From NCBI GenBank assembly GCA_028551475.1, contig CM052356.1, positions 32,267,884-32,331,883 on the forward strand: 64,000 nt of DNA, written 5' to 3'. This DNA comes from Casuarina equisetifolia (Eukaryota > Streptophyta > Magnoliopsida > Fagales > Casuarinaceae). The stretch's first letter is position 1. The number at the start of each line of letters is the position of its first letter. Below the pieces are notes generated by a model. That model did not search any database. It was given only the letters and a program-made list of their open reading frames with translations, and had not been told where the DNA came from. A program made the translations under genes and the position numbers. This document shows, in pieces, positions 27,523-38,690 of this stretch.

Positions 27523-27795
27523 GCTAAAGTTAGGAGCTTTTAGGTTGAATTTTGGACATATTTCTCCTATGATATTGGGTTTAGGTTAAGTCCTATTTCA
27601 TCTCATTTAACTTTTAGCCTATGATAATTACTATGCAAAAAGTGTATAGTCAGTATGTAAATAATGGCTAAAGTTAGGAGCTTTTAAGTTTAATTTTGGA
27701 CATATTTCTCCTATGATATTGGGTTTAGGTTAAGTCATAGTTCATCTTATATAACTTTTAGTCTATGATAATCAGTGTGTAAAAAGTAGATAAAA
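27523..27795. repeat. Tandem duplication, 144-bp period, upstream of ATP synthase beta
   Basis: The unit starting gctaaagttaggagctttta at 27523 recurs at 27667 with few differences. Both copies share a central core (ggacatatttctcctatgat followed by attgggtttaggttaag) and then diverge more toward taacttttag and tatgataat. It lies about 300-580 bp upstream of the beta-subunit start codon, in the region shared with the divergent gene. Confidence 0.85.
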
Positions 27796-28521
27796 GAATA
27801 GAGTTTCACACTAAGAAATAAGATTTTAAACTTTAATTATGTTTTATTAATATAACTTTAAGCCTAATACTACTTATATGTAAGAGAGTATATATAAGAT
27901 GAAACTCTTATATTAAAAAAAATATTTATAAAATAAAATTTAAATAAAAAAATAATTTTTTAACTTTTGAATTAATTTTTATGTTAAATTTTAAACATAT
28001 TTCTAATACTTTTTGAAATTGCTACCATTATATTTTAAACCTTAATCCACTAATAGGTTTGATACTACACAACTATGGTTTGAAAACTTCTATGTGCTTT
28101 ACAATGTTAAATAGGGAACCTATTAAACTAGTAGTTATTTCATAAGAATAATCATATCTCTCTTTTTTCAACTGATTAAAAAAAAAAGAAGAAGAAGAAG
28201 AAGAAAGTTGGATCGTTTGTAACTTGTAGGGGAAGCACTTTCACTATCTTAATTGGAGACAACCCAGTTTAGCTAAAATGTGATCTTGACCGTTCGCAAC
28301 CTCCGTTAACATGTTTTAAGGTTTGTACGAGACTCGATAGGTATCTGATACGAGATTTATAAAAGGTAATCCTTTCAAGTAAACCAGATAAATACTCTCT
28401 CTGTGAACTACCATAGCTTTGCGAAATCTATGAATCTGATCCACTCGGTGAAACTGGAGGGAGGCATGAAGAAGAGAGTGGTTCTCAAACGACCGCTCAA
28501 AGACAGCACGAGCGAGTGGCA
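27796..28521. other. AT-rich intergenic region and 5' leader of the fibrillin-like gene
   Basis: AT-rich DNA to about 28150 with no recognisable gene, then an A-rich/GAA microsatellite at about 28180-28206. The last 200 bp before 28522 is more GC-rich and probably includes the leader of the fibrillin-like gene. No clear TATA box was chosen. Confidence 0.5.
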
Positions 28522-30473
28522 ATGGGCTTACAATCACCACTCTCCCGTGTGCCCTCTTGCACCTCCTCTTCCTTCGGCTTCCTGGTCTTAGATTCCTTAT
28601 CCAAAACCTCCCTCAGACCTTCCATTTCCTCTCACGTACAACCTTATTCTAACTCAACAATACCGGTTTCCCTTAACGCAACAAGCCTATATCTTCTGAG
28701 ATTTCCCAGAGCAAGAACTGGAGCAACGTGGGATGAGGCGGACCAAAGTGCTTCTTCTGCTACCCCTCTTCTTGTCCAGGAAGAACAGCCCAACAGTGTA
28801 TGGGGGGTCGTTTTTCCCTTATTCTTTCGGTTCCTCTGGACCATCTTCTCTGTTAAATTGCTTCACATGGATTTCTTTTCTGCTTCACTTTTGTTTATGA
28901 CGCATAAATCCTTGAACTCAGCTCTCAATTTGCTCAAATCCTGTGTGTGAATTTTGAGAAAATGCATGAAAATAGGAAGAAAAGAACTACGAGATGAGGA
29001 AAACAAATGGCTTCCACATCACTGAACCTCATTAAACTCTGTGCCTTATTGTGTTGCTATGTGGACAACTATGCTATCTTCTTTTGGATGACTTGAGTGA
29101 TTTAAGATGTTCATGTGTTTTAGGAAGTGGAAGAGAGTGTGAAAGTGCTGAAGAAGGCTGCTAAAACGAGAAAGGTTGCGGCAGAGGAGGTTTTGTCCGC
29201 ATTTTCTGTGATAGAGAAGGCAAAGATTGAGCCCTCCGGATTTCTGGATACGCTTGGTGGATCAGAATCCCCTGGCAGAACATGGATGCTTATTTTTACT
29301 GCCGAGGTAGGCGTAGGTGCAGGCATAATATTATTTCTCAGTTGGCATAGCATTACATGTCTTTTACACTTTATGCTTAATGGAACTTTTGTGCTAAATT
29401 GTAGAAGCAATTGAAGAGCTGTCGTTATTTTCCTCTTACGGCTGTTCAGAGGTTCGATGCAGCCGTAAGTATCTTATGCATTTCTTTATCATGTTGCGTA
29501 TCATCCATCAGGAAGGTGGAAAGAAAACGTAAGAATGTGCTTAAAATGTTTCCTCTTTTCGCTTACAAATACTCCTAATTTATAGAATGTTCAGGTTTTC
29601 TGGGGAGTATAGTGGAGAATGATTTCCTTTCGACACTCATTCGACCATTTTTAAGTCCTCCCAAGGGTGCATGTTAGTGTTTGTTTCAGGGACCGAATAA
29701 TTCCCTTGAAATGATTAAATGGGGATGTGTTCTTCCAAATTTTTATTAGACTGATCAAATAATCTTAAGAGTTGAGACTTCGTTGGTTCTTGGAAAGGGT
29801 GGGGAAAAATAAAAGGAACTCTCTGAATTGCTTAGGAACTAGTTTATTTTATTCAGAGCGTTGATACATTTTTCTCTTCTTCGTTACTCAAGATCCGAGC
29901 AGTCAATGTTCAACTGACCATTCTCAATTCAGCTCTGACTGGCTCACTCTTCTATTCTCATGCATTTAAGTTAAAAAGGAATCAGGTTCTGGATCACGGG
30001 TAAGCCAACACCTGCTTGTGATAAACTTGCACTCTATATGCACAAGTCATCAAATCAATGATGAACTTGCTGAAGCTTTAACTTTCCATAGTATTGGGAG
30101 CTTGGGTTTCTCAACCCACATATAGAAAATCATATCATTCGCTTGGCCAACTAAGAAACAAAAGAAACCTCCGTTGGATTTTCAGGGAAAGAGAATTGAG
30201 AACGGGGTATATCTTGGACCACTTGGAAGCTTGACCTTTGAAGGCAGATTTTCATGGAAGCAGAGAATACTGGCCTTCATTTTTGAGTGTGTTCGGATAA
30301 AAATTGGACCATTGAATCCTTTGGAGATTGGCCTTGGCCAAAAAGAGGACAGGGAGCCAAGCACCAAGGATCCGTTCTTTATCTGGTTTTATGTTGATGA
30401 AGAAATAGCTGTTGCTCGAGGCAGAAGTGGGGGGACAGCACTTTGGGTCCGCTGTCGCCGTGTGGCTGCTTGA
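28522..30473 (+). CDS. Plastid fibrillin (PAP)-like protein, At1g18060-type
   Basis: Four exons, 28522-28797, 29124-29306, 29405-29464 and 30186-30473, join in frame to 268 aa. The start is the first ATG of the frame (a GTG 6 bp upstream is not used). Residues 1 to about 65 are rich in Ser/Arg/Leu with few acidic residues, as in chloroplast transit peptides. The middle has a Lys/Ala/Glu-rich helix (VEESVKVLKKAAKTRKVAAEE) and the TWMLIFTAEKQLKSCRYFP stretch. The last exon carries FIWFYVDEEIAVARGRSGG, which resembles the C-terminal strand-turn of PAP/fibrillin lipid-associated proteins. I recall the Arabidopsis homologue At1g18060 as a poorly characterised plastid protein, oddly annotated as microbial collagenase, next to eRF3 (At1g18070). 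The function is unknown. A role in thylakoid or plastoglobule lipid binding is inference. Confidence 0.8.
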
Positions 30474-31199
30474 TTGTTAATTTGATTCTCAGTAAAATAG
30501 CTGCATTCTGTTTTCCTTGTACAGTTAGTAATGAATGATCTGTTTACATTTGTAGCTTTACACATTAGGACAACAACCATATATATTCTACGCCTCCATT
30601 TTGAGGTTCTGTTACATTCTCATGGTTGTTTATATCATATACCAAGTTTGATGGACAACTACCCCATATCCTGAAACCAGCTCCCCTAAGGGAATGCCGT
30701 AAGAGTACTATTATTCAGATTTTAGCCAATAAACAATGAACATTCTGTCACCATGATGTTTACTGTAGGCTGATATCTGATTAGATTTCAAAGATCTGGT
30801 TTTCCTCCATGATGTTTACTGTAGGCTGATATCTGATTAGATTTCACAGATCTGGTTTTCCTCAATTCCTGACGAATCTCAAATGAATTCATGTTGAATC
30901 TCTCCTTAATATGGAAGTATGTCAAATCCTCTATCTGGATTGGTATTTGAAGCAGATACTGGTCGTTTGGCTAAGCAACTGAACAGAATAAAGAAATGGC
31001 ATCTTTATTTTATTGAAGTAAGAAAATTGTGCGTCCTATGCGGAAAGGCAGCTACAGAGCTTCTTCCTACACAGCAGTTAAGAACTCAAGCCGATCAAGC
31101 AAACTTTTGTTGCAAACATCTCAATAACGAGTTATTGATTTATCTTGTTTTCTTTTCAATTCTTACTTCCTGATCTCATTCTGGCTTCCTCAAAGGAAA
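30474..31199. other. Intergenic and 3' UTR, with a 56-bp tandem repeat
   Basis: This holds the 3' UTR of the fibrillin-like gene and unassigned DNA. A + strand frame of 84 codons (30919-31173) is not recognisable as any family. The tandem repeat at 30751-30862 is listed separately. Confidence 0.5.
30751..30862 (+). repeat. 56-bp tandem duplication
   Basis: Two adjacent 56-bp copies (30751-30806 and 30807-30862) begin ccatgatgtttactgtaggc and end with agatctggttttcct. They differ at about one position (tttcaaag against tttcacag), so the duplication is recent. Confidence 0.9.
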
Positions 31200-31575
31200 T
31201 CGGAATGCAAAATAAGGTAAAAGAATAGTGGTTTGAGCCATGAAGTACTTTGTCACCGACAAATTGCGTCCAGAACCGAGCCACGACCCCCTCATATGGA
31301 TCTTCACTAGCAAAGTGTTCTGCTTCCATGTCGTCTTGATGTACTCGAGGATGACAAGTGACATGGCTATCAGCTTGCCATCAAGCACAAGCACAAGCAC
31401 CATAACCTTCATATGGATAGGATTGAACTTCAAAAGCAGGGAACTATTGTTTCTTAAATCTTTTCTTTTAAACTCGTTCTCCACTCCTTCAAGCTTTGGA
31501 GCCTATTTAACCCTGATGGCGTTGAGGCTTTTGGCAGTAGCAATCAGCTTCGACTCCCCCATATCCTCATACAAC
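31200..31575 (-). pseudogene. Glutathione S-transferase (tau class) N-terminal relic
   Basis: On the minus strand the reading shows the thioredoxin-like N-terminal domain of a GSTU. GESKLIATA corresponds to the start of the domain. An in-frame TAG sits where the family has the Trp of WALKLKG, followed by APKLEGVENEF. Next come a NPIHMKVMVLV stretch and DGKLIAMSLVILEYI, equal to the glutathione-contacting DGKPIAESLVILEYI region with the catalytic-site ES changed to MS. An extra duplicated VLV and a frameshifted end near 31240 complete the decay. The helical C-terminal domain is missing. It stands alone, with no intact GSTU in the window. Confidence 0.8.
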
Positions 31576-32361
31576 TTTCAAACCTTTGATCAAATTCAAC
31601 TTTCTAATACCTGGCTTTGGACCTTATACATATTAATGGCTTTGGATCTTTATACAAGGCACAATCTACCTCCATAACAGTCATTTCAGCTACTTACCCA
31701 TTTTCCAACAGAACATCCTGGAACGTATCCCTGTTTTGCACACTTTCTTGAATTTGTTTTAACTGCAGCTAATTTGATGAGTATTAGACATCACTCACAG
31801 CTGCCAAATTTGGCATTTGAGATGATGCAAGCTAATAAAAAATAGTAACAATAAAAAGAGGGATGGTAGTCATAGACCGTCCAACACCAAGGCAAAGATC
31901 TCCTCGGATGCATGTAACCGTTTAATTATGGATTTGTTCTAATTATAGGATTTTGGCTCATGGGTGTTGCGATGCGGCAGGTACTGAGGACATTGGGATG
32001 CTTCATGGAAATCTGCGGCAACTATGACAACTACTATTAGTAATTTCTCAAGATTGTTTGTTCTACCACATGACAGTTTCCGTAATTGGAATAAAGGAAA
32101 GATGGTGAGTAGGTTAAAATGTGGAGGTAAAGTTCCGTAAGTGGGAGGGAGAGGTAAAGTTCCATAGTAGGAGATTCAACAAGGAATTCTTACCTGTAAC
32201 ATGTGTGAATCATATTTTAAGCACGAGTAGTCGTAAGTAAATGTTATCCATACATTTATATGCAATGTAAGTTATAGTAAATGTTATCCATACATTTACT
32301 TGGTTTCAAGGGGAAGAAAAATATAGCGTATTCATATGCAATGTAAGTTATAGTAAAATCT
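31576..32361. other. Intergenic and thioesterase 3' UTR
   Basis: No gene recognised. The right end is the likely 3' UTR of the minus-strand thioesterase (stop at 32362-32364). It holds interleaved short repeats: atgttatccatacattta at 32241 and 32281 (40-bp period), and atgcaatgtaagttatagtaaa at about 32260 and again from about 32336. Confidence 0.55.
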
Positions 32362-35300
32362 TCACATCTTACTTTGGACGGGAAGGAACTTGGTATGGCG
32401 CCCCTGGGCAATAATTTTGCCAGTCTTTTTCTTCCTCAACTCAACGCTGACAACTCCAACAGCCTTCCCAACACGTAAAGCCCGAGCCTCGATCTCAATT
32501 TCCTCCTACATCAACAGCAAGAAAAGCTGTTAGTAGGAATTAAAATCAAAGACATAAGTTGCTGCAAGGAGGCACTAATATGGTACCCTAATAAGAAGAG
32601 AAAATATTCCATATTTCCAAAGTCCTAATCCCATTTGATATTTTTGCAACACAACTTCCCTCAACTAATTGAGTCAACACAAATTTGACCCTTCACGAAA
32701 TTTAAACAAATACATTAAAACCAGTAAAATCATCCAAGATATATAACTTGAAATGTTGAAGTACCAAGAACAAAAAGAGCACAAAAATGCCTTTAAAGTA
32801 TAACTGTGCTCTATTTTTCCAAATAACATCAAATCCACAACTAAAACTCATATTTCTATAAAATATGCCCCATAGAATACCATAATCTTTCACGTCTTAT
32901 GAATTATTTTTTTCCTCAATCGCACTTATTTGCAAATGGTTATCTAAATTCATATGCTTATCCAACCTGCTTCGCAATGGTCACTTTGTATTTTCCCGTT
33001 CAACTCTAAATAAGGACGAGATCCTTAACAACTAGTAAACTAAATCTTTTATGCCCATCACTTTTTCCCTCTCCCAAACAACAAAAACTTATGGAATAAG
33101 TTCTAACATTGACAACAAGATAATGTGTTTTAACGTACAGCAACATCACTGTTATGGTTTGGTTTTTAATCAACAGTGTTACTGTCACAGTTACCAGGGC
33201 AATCCCGACCATTTAGCAATCTTAAAACTACCATCTTATTATGTCGGGGACAAGTTACTAGTGCATATATGCTGTTCAAATCTAAAGGAGAAAACCCAGA
33301 AGAAAAAGAACAATAAGCTCAATAGCTCTCCAACAGTATTTTGGTTCTCCATGTACAGCAGAAAACACTATAAATTTCACATTACAAAAGAGATTAACCA
33401 CTTAATTCTATTTCCCTATCTTTCTCAATCATTCTATGTTGCCCCTAGCAAGATTGCAATATAACAAGAAACATAAACCTTGAGCAACATCGGCTCAAAT
33501 AAAGTTTTCATTTCCTTGGAGAAACATAATTTTTGCATGTTGCCTGCAGGTTGAAGCTCTCAAGAATTTATTTACTGCCTCCCAACGTTACTTTCTTGGA
33601 CTACTGATGTACCTACTTACTTCTACTACTGCATGTGCTATATTTGACTCAGTAGAATTACAACGTATCTTAAACTGATTATAATTGAGGCATATAGAAC
33701 CTTCTCAATGTGCGCATGCTCTTGTTAAACCCGAATTCCTTAGTTAGACTAAATGATTTGTCCAAAGTTTACTCATTCTTTTTTCATTCTGCATATTAAA
33801 CCTGAATTGTGACAAATCCAAAATAGTAGCATCCGTATTTCTACTCATCTTCATCATAAAAATCAGTTTCATAACATCCAAATACTTTCTTGCAAACTAC
33901 TTTGACAAGTGTTTCTTCATATAATTACTGTCCTAAATGTCTGATCCAATAATCAACATATCATCCACAAATAAGAGAAAAATATCATCTTTGTCAGACC
34001 TTTTTAGTGCAAATATTCTCAAAATCAGAAGGGGAAAAGTAGTTTTATACCAACTGTTCCAGATTAGCTCTGCTGTAATCACAATTCCCAAAGCCAATCT
34101 AATTGTAGTAAATTTCACAATAGTATAAAAATCTCAGCATAGTTACCACCTTCTTTTTTGTTGAAATGAATCCCTTCACAACCTGACTGTTGCTTCAACG
34201 AACTCATACCGACAAAGCTTCATTCAAACATTCTGGCTCAACACTATCAGCACTCTCACTCAAGCCTACATTGCATGAGTGTCACAAAAAATTTAGGCCA
34301 TTCTATCATCTTGCTCAAGTAACTCTCCAGTAAAACTAAAGTGAACCTAATCTTGCTCGAGGCCAACAAAATTTCTGTTTTGCCTACAAACATCCTCACA
34401 AACTCCTAACAGAGACTGCGCCCTAAGCAACTCAGCAAAGAGGGGAATGATTATGGAGATGAAATTCCTTTACAGAAGGACAGCACACTACTCTGAGGAA
34501 GACATCTCCCCAGATATGAATAAAACAAGAACAGGTTAGAGAAAAAAGATTTATCCACTATAAGGTTTCTAATATCACATGATCACCGCCTAAATGGACT
34601 GATTATCAGCCCTATAATTTGTCTAGATACAGACCTTTAAATCCTTACCTTAGGTGGAATCTTTGAGGAAGGTTTGCATATTTTGAAGAGCCTTTCCCAT
34701 ACTCCTTAAATCAAGTTTCCGAATCAAGTAACAAATGTCACCAAATGGCCTCTGTCTATTATCTTCTTCAAGCCCTTTTTTAAGTGCTAAGAATCGAACA
34801 AAGCAAGAGGTCTCTAAACCTCAAGGGGTAGGAAAACAAAACAAATGGAGGGCTATCCTTGCTACAAGTCACTCCCATGACCATTTCTTGGGATTTATTA
34901 TAGGAAAATTACCCAAGTTAATCTAGCGACCACATAATAAGAAGGAAGAACCATCCAAGACCTAATTTTAGCTTATGTCGAGGCACAAATTGTAGTATTG
35001 CCACAATGATCCCAGCACAGGTAACCATTGAATAATCAGTTCCCCTCTTCGTTCTTTTACTAAACTGGTATTATTATGATTTAGGCCCACATTTCGATTT
35101 ATACCACCGTGGTCATAAAACTACAACTTAAAAGATAAAAATATAACAGAAAGAAAACTAAAAAATTTGAGGACAAGAGCTCAACAAAAAGGTTGGTAAA
35201 AACTCACATCAGCATAGGCAGCATCCAAGTATGAAACATTGATCTCTACCGAAACTCCAGTTGCTGGAGCTCCAACAGTGAATATCACAGCTGACCCCAC

Positions 35301-36059
35301 CAAGTCCACCAGCGTTGCGGTTGCTCCACCATGTAAGAAATTACCCGTGTTCTTGATAACATGAAATCAATAATCAGAAAAGGCTACACAAACACACGCA
35401 AACAGAGGGAGAGAGAAAGAGAGAGACAGAGGACTTCGGAACCAATTCCCTGATTTCCAGAGAAGATAATTTTACGTGGTGAAAAGCTAGAACAGCACTC
35501 CCAAGTTCCTAACCTGAAGTTGTCTTCAAATGTCCACTTGCTTTTGTTTACTCAGGTTTTTCTCATCCTCGATTGGAGGGAAAGTCATGATCTAATTATA
35601 ATTCTTGCAAGTGGGTTACAGTTAAATTTCCGATTCAGAAAGAGACTCAGAACCAGGCTCTCCATTTTCAGCAGAAAAAAAAGGTCAAACTTTGACTGAT
35701 ATTCCACAAAAAAGAACTGAGTTGCCAAAGTTCCTAAATTCAAGTAGAGACCCAGGAACATTAGTCTAGAATTCGCTGCCACAAGTACCTAAAGGTTGTT
35801 TTCTCATCTGATATAAGGGGGATACATAAAGAAAGATAGAAAAAATGGTTTCCCAGAAGAAGAGAAAGAAGAAGTAGAAGCAACGAACCAGTAAACGAGT
35901 GGGGACTTTAAAGGAGCAAATGAGACGGCCGGGTTCGATGAGATCAACACGAAGGCCTTCCATGATGAAGCGTTCGAAGAATCTGAGAGGCAGTCCATCG
36001 ATTGATGCGTTCTTGTCTCCTCCTTTCTCCAAGAATTTCTTCACTGCTTCCAATTCCAT
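32362..36059 (-). CDS. Hotdog-fold acyl-CoA thioesterase (ACOT13/PaaI-like)
   Basis: Small single-hotdog thioesterase expected to hydrolyse acyl-CoA or a related thioester. Three exons on the minus strand (35889-36059, 35208-35351, 32362-32505), all joined at phase 0, give 152 aa, the normal size for this family. Residues 1-57 include the N-terminal helix and the FxVP-type strand (CSFKVPTRLL). Exon 2 opens with NTGNFLHGGATATLVDLVG, the hotdog helix with the conserved HGG and catalytic-type Asp. Exon 3 has the VSVELRKKKTGKIIAQGRHTK strand pair. No plastid transit peptide is evident. Closest remembered Arabidopsis relatives are At1g04290 and At3g16175. The substrate cannot be stated. The 2.86-kb second intron (32506-35207 is the bulk) holds a copia relic. 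Confidence 0.92.
33530..34130 (-). mobile_element. Ty1/copia reverse transcriptase/RNase H relic inside an intron
   Basis: Reading the minus strand, the RT active-site region LLFVDDMLIIGSD lies at about 33940-33985, preceded by a degraded FALKRSDKDDIF. Farther along, at about 33560-33650, the stretch IAHAVVEVSRYISSPRK, a stop, then RWEAV corresponds to the copia region just before RNase H. Stops and a frameshift show decay, and no LTRs were found. It lies in the same orientation as the host thioesterase gene. Confidence 0.8.
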
Positions 36060-37012
36060 TGTCTCTCTCGCTTGCGGTCTCCCTCTCGTCCGAAATGCGT
36101 GGACACTTCTGCAGGACTCTAATAACTAATGAGTTTCTCTCCAGGGATACTTGGTGGAATGTTTTTTTATTGTGTTTTCCCCCCCCAATTACTCGGTAAC
36201 CAAACATGAGGTAAAGCAAGTATGAAATTAGAAATTCCAAAATTACTGCATCCGTATACCATTAGATTTGATTCTACATTCCGTTAAGAACAAACCAAAT
36301 TTGAGCTCATATTAATAAAATCAATGTCTAAATGTCTATATTATTTTAAAGTTAAAAGATTTATATCCAACTTAAAAATTGAGTTCAAATTTTTGAAACT
36401 CATTAACAATTGTGATATCTTATTATGTAAAACTCAACTTAACAAGAGTTCATAAAGGTGTTAAGTTTTAATACTATGTTAAGACTTTATTATTCATTTT
36501 AAAAATTAACTTTATAATTAATAAAATTTAGATAAATGAAAGTTTATAGATATTGTGTTAAAGGATTTATTATTTAACTCAAAAACCGATTTGACAGTTA
36601 ATAAAATACGTATATATTATGGCTGAGGATGCGTAGTATGGTCGTGATGCTGTTGGGTTCATTACATAACGAAATGGTTAGGAATTATCTTATTTCGGTG
36701 TTAGTATAGGCTCCTATCTGTGTCAACTTTAGAAGCCACAAAATTGCATGAAACAGTAAGAGAAGACGTGCTGCAAAGGCGGCAGAGAAAAAGATAACCA
36801 TTTCGTGATGTTCTATGCAGTAAATACCGTCTTTTGCATGGCAAATCTCGGATAGTTTCAAGCGTTTCTTACACAGAAACAAGAAATTACTTTCACTGCG
36901 CATTGGAAATTGCTGGCGTAACCAGTGGAGCCCAACTTTCCATCATTCGCAGTTCTGTCAATGACAGGCAGTAGCAGGAAAATGAAAGTGATCGGGAAGG
37001 AGTGCTATACGA
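36060..37012. other. Intergenic, with AT-rich dispersed repeat
   Basis: The first 130 bp are the probable leader and promoter of the thioesterase. From about 36240 to 36640 the DNA is AT-rich and resembles the dispersed repeat seen at 4521-4980 and 59740-60100 (shared taataaaattta and aaaagatttatt-type strings). The right part, up to 37012, is probably 3' UTR of the minus-strand small gene. Confidence 0.45.
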
Positions 37013-37138
37013 CTACTTGTGCTTGATCTGAGCCGATTTGCGCATGCGAAGCAAGAACACCTTCTTCAGAATCTTCGTCCCTAACACCAACATGTTGGGT
37101 CTCTTGCTTGTTTTGGACATCTTCCGGTTCTGCAAAAT
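37013..37138 (-). other. In-frame continuation after the TGA: conserved basic tail
   Basis: Immediately after the TGA the same frame continues for 41 codons to TAG at 37013-37015. It includes NRKMSKTSKRPNMLVLGTKI and then LKKVFLLRMRKSAQ. The basic LKKVFLL motif is what I expect at the C-terminus of this family, which suggests the TGA interrupts a frame that was intact until recently. Confidence 0.65.
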
Positions 37139-37745
37139 TCAAAACTTGGCTGCACCAGCTTTAGACTCAAAATCACCCACACCACTTCCCGACAATCTCT
37201 CAGCTTCTTTCTTCTCATCCATGGAAGAGACCCCACGCAGTTCCTCGTTGAATTCCTCCCACAACATGTCCATCATCTCCTCCGACTCTGGGCTCGCTGC
37301 ACCATCCATCGTCATGGTCACGTGCAAACGAAGTAAAAATAAAAAGATAGTTTCTTTGAGAAATACTAAACGGCATGTGTAATTTTAAATATTTAAATAG
37401 ATAAGATTTACGTGGTCACTAACACTATATTTATTGTGATCATCTCTTAGAGAGTAACATAATATAAAACGAAAAATAAACTTAAAACAACCAAAATCAA
37501 TCTTAACTACTTATCCCACCTTCTGGTAGCCTTTCTTTAACTTGGTCTTCTAAACTTGAGGTTTGTTGCATATTGCACATCGTCTTGCTGTCCAGACAAG
37601 AGAAGTCTTTCCCAGAAAATCCTTCCCCTCTACAATCATAATCTGGATAAACCAGAGAGCGATTTCGCCACGGAGATGATGAAATTGTGAAGTAAGAAAC
37701 GGTGTTGGAGGTGAGTTTCGGGAAACTAAACTCTTCTGCTAGCAT
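37139..37745 (-). CDS. Small plant-specific protein, C-terminus cut by an in-frame TGA
   Basis: Two exons on the minus strand. Exon 1 is 37520-37745, from an ATG giving MLAEEFSFPKL. Exon 2 starts at 37296 after a 223-bp AT-rich intron, donor GAAG|GTGGG and acceptor GTGCAG|CG. The junction restores the frame and gives an acidic LWEEFNEEL core. This resembles an uncharacterised plant family that has EFSFP near the N-terminus, an LWEDFNEEL-like centre and a basic LKKxFLL tail. The frame reaches TGA at 37139-37141, giving 127 aa. The next 41 codons, in the same frame, encode the expected tail. It may be a recent null allele, a pseudogene, a sequence error, or a gene with a missed intron. Other start: an upstream in-frame ATG at 37829 (84 bp farther) is less likely, because the family usually begins close to EEFSFP. 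Confidence 0.6.
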
Positions 37746-38032
37746 GGTAGAAAATGATGCTGCTTGCTTCTTGTTCAGAGGACCAAAAAGATGACTCTGT
37801 ACATAAATTTGTTGTGTCTGAAGTTTCAATTCTCGAGAGCAAGATTCTAAGCAGATTGGTCTTTTTAAGTGTTAGAATATACGTGGAACGGCAAGTCAAG
37901 CAGGGACGGCTCGGGATTCATCGTGGCAGTAAATAAGAAAGAGACCGGCCACGAATATGGATAGGAACATACAAGCCCTTGAGAGGCTGAAGCCGGCAAA
38001 AGAGAAAATGAAGCAGCCAGTGCCACTAAAAT

Positions 38033-38041
38033 CTCCTTATA
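38033..38041 (-). promoter_or_regulatory. Candidate TATA box of the small plant-specific gene
   Basis: On the minus strand CATTATAAGG lies about 290 bp upstream of the exon 1 ATG at 37745. A start site near 38010 would give a leader of about 260 nt. The 122-codon minus-strand frame here (37865-38233) is then 5' UTR and promoter, not a gene. Confidence 0.35.
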
Positions 38042-38259
38042 ATGCAGACAAAGGCTATTAATGTGGTTAAGACCGTCCTCTGATTTTGCTTGGCACATTT
38101 TTGGCTTCCAAGGACATATGTAACTCCGCTGCCTTTGCTTCCTGACAATCACATATGACGAGGCCAACAGTCCAAGCCAGCACTTATTTGTAAACAAATT
38201 CAACTCTTCTTTTTTCACTTGGAAAGGGTTCATGTAGTTTTCTTTCTTGGATTCTTATA

Positions 38260-38690
38260 ACTACTAATATTTTTCATCAATTCATAGAATTCTTAATTAG
38301 TTCTTATGAATTAATCTTCTAGCATAATATTAAAATTTATGATTCAAAGTATATAAGATCTTATTGTTACCTATGATTTATGTATAAAGTCTCTTCAATA
38401 AATTACTCACAAAAACCTATAATTCATCTCACTTATATAGTATTGGACAAAAAATCTCATATTAGAAAATAAAACACCTATAATAAGCCTTATAAACTTA
38501 AACAACTACTTTTTTAATGAAGGCTTTTAGAAAGAGTTAGACTTAGTCTTTTATTAATAAAAAGAGTAAGCTTAAACCATGGAGAAATATTAGACAAAGA
38601 ATCTCACATTAGATACAAGAGTGCTTCTACTGTACCTTATAAGCTAAATAACCCATCTTTAAAATAAGATATTTTTAAAGAGGTAAATAT
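38260..38690. repeat. AT-rich repeat-like intergenic block
   Basis: The motif ttggacaaaaaatctcatattagaaa at about 38442 recurs in similar form as ttagacaaagaatctcacattagata at about 38589, each followed by a ccttataa string 35-40 bp later. This layout is typical of decayed LTR or dispersed intergenic repeats in plants. No coding sequence is seen. Confidence 0.4.

Noticed and set aside
30919..31173. 84-codon + strand ORF
   Set aside because: Reads like protein in part but matches no family I know. It lacks promoter context and sits beside pseudogene DNA.
37139..37141. Programmed UGA readthrough or selenocysteine in the small plant-specific gene
   Set aside because: Higher plants lack selenocysteine insertion, and the downstream base context (UGA followed by AUU) is not a known strong readthrough signal. 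Mutation or error is simpler.
37865..38233. 122-codon minus-strand ORF
   Set aside because: It spans the probable 5' UTR and promoter of the small plant-specific gene and includes the TATA-like site. No domain.
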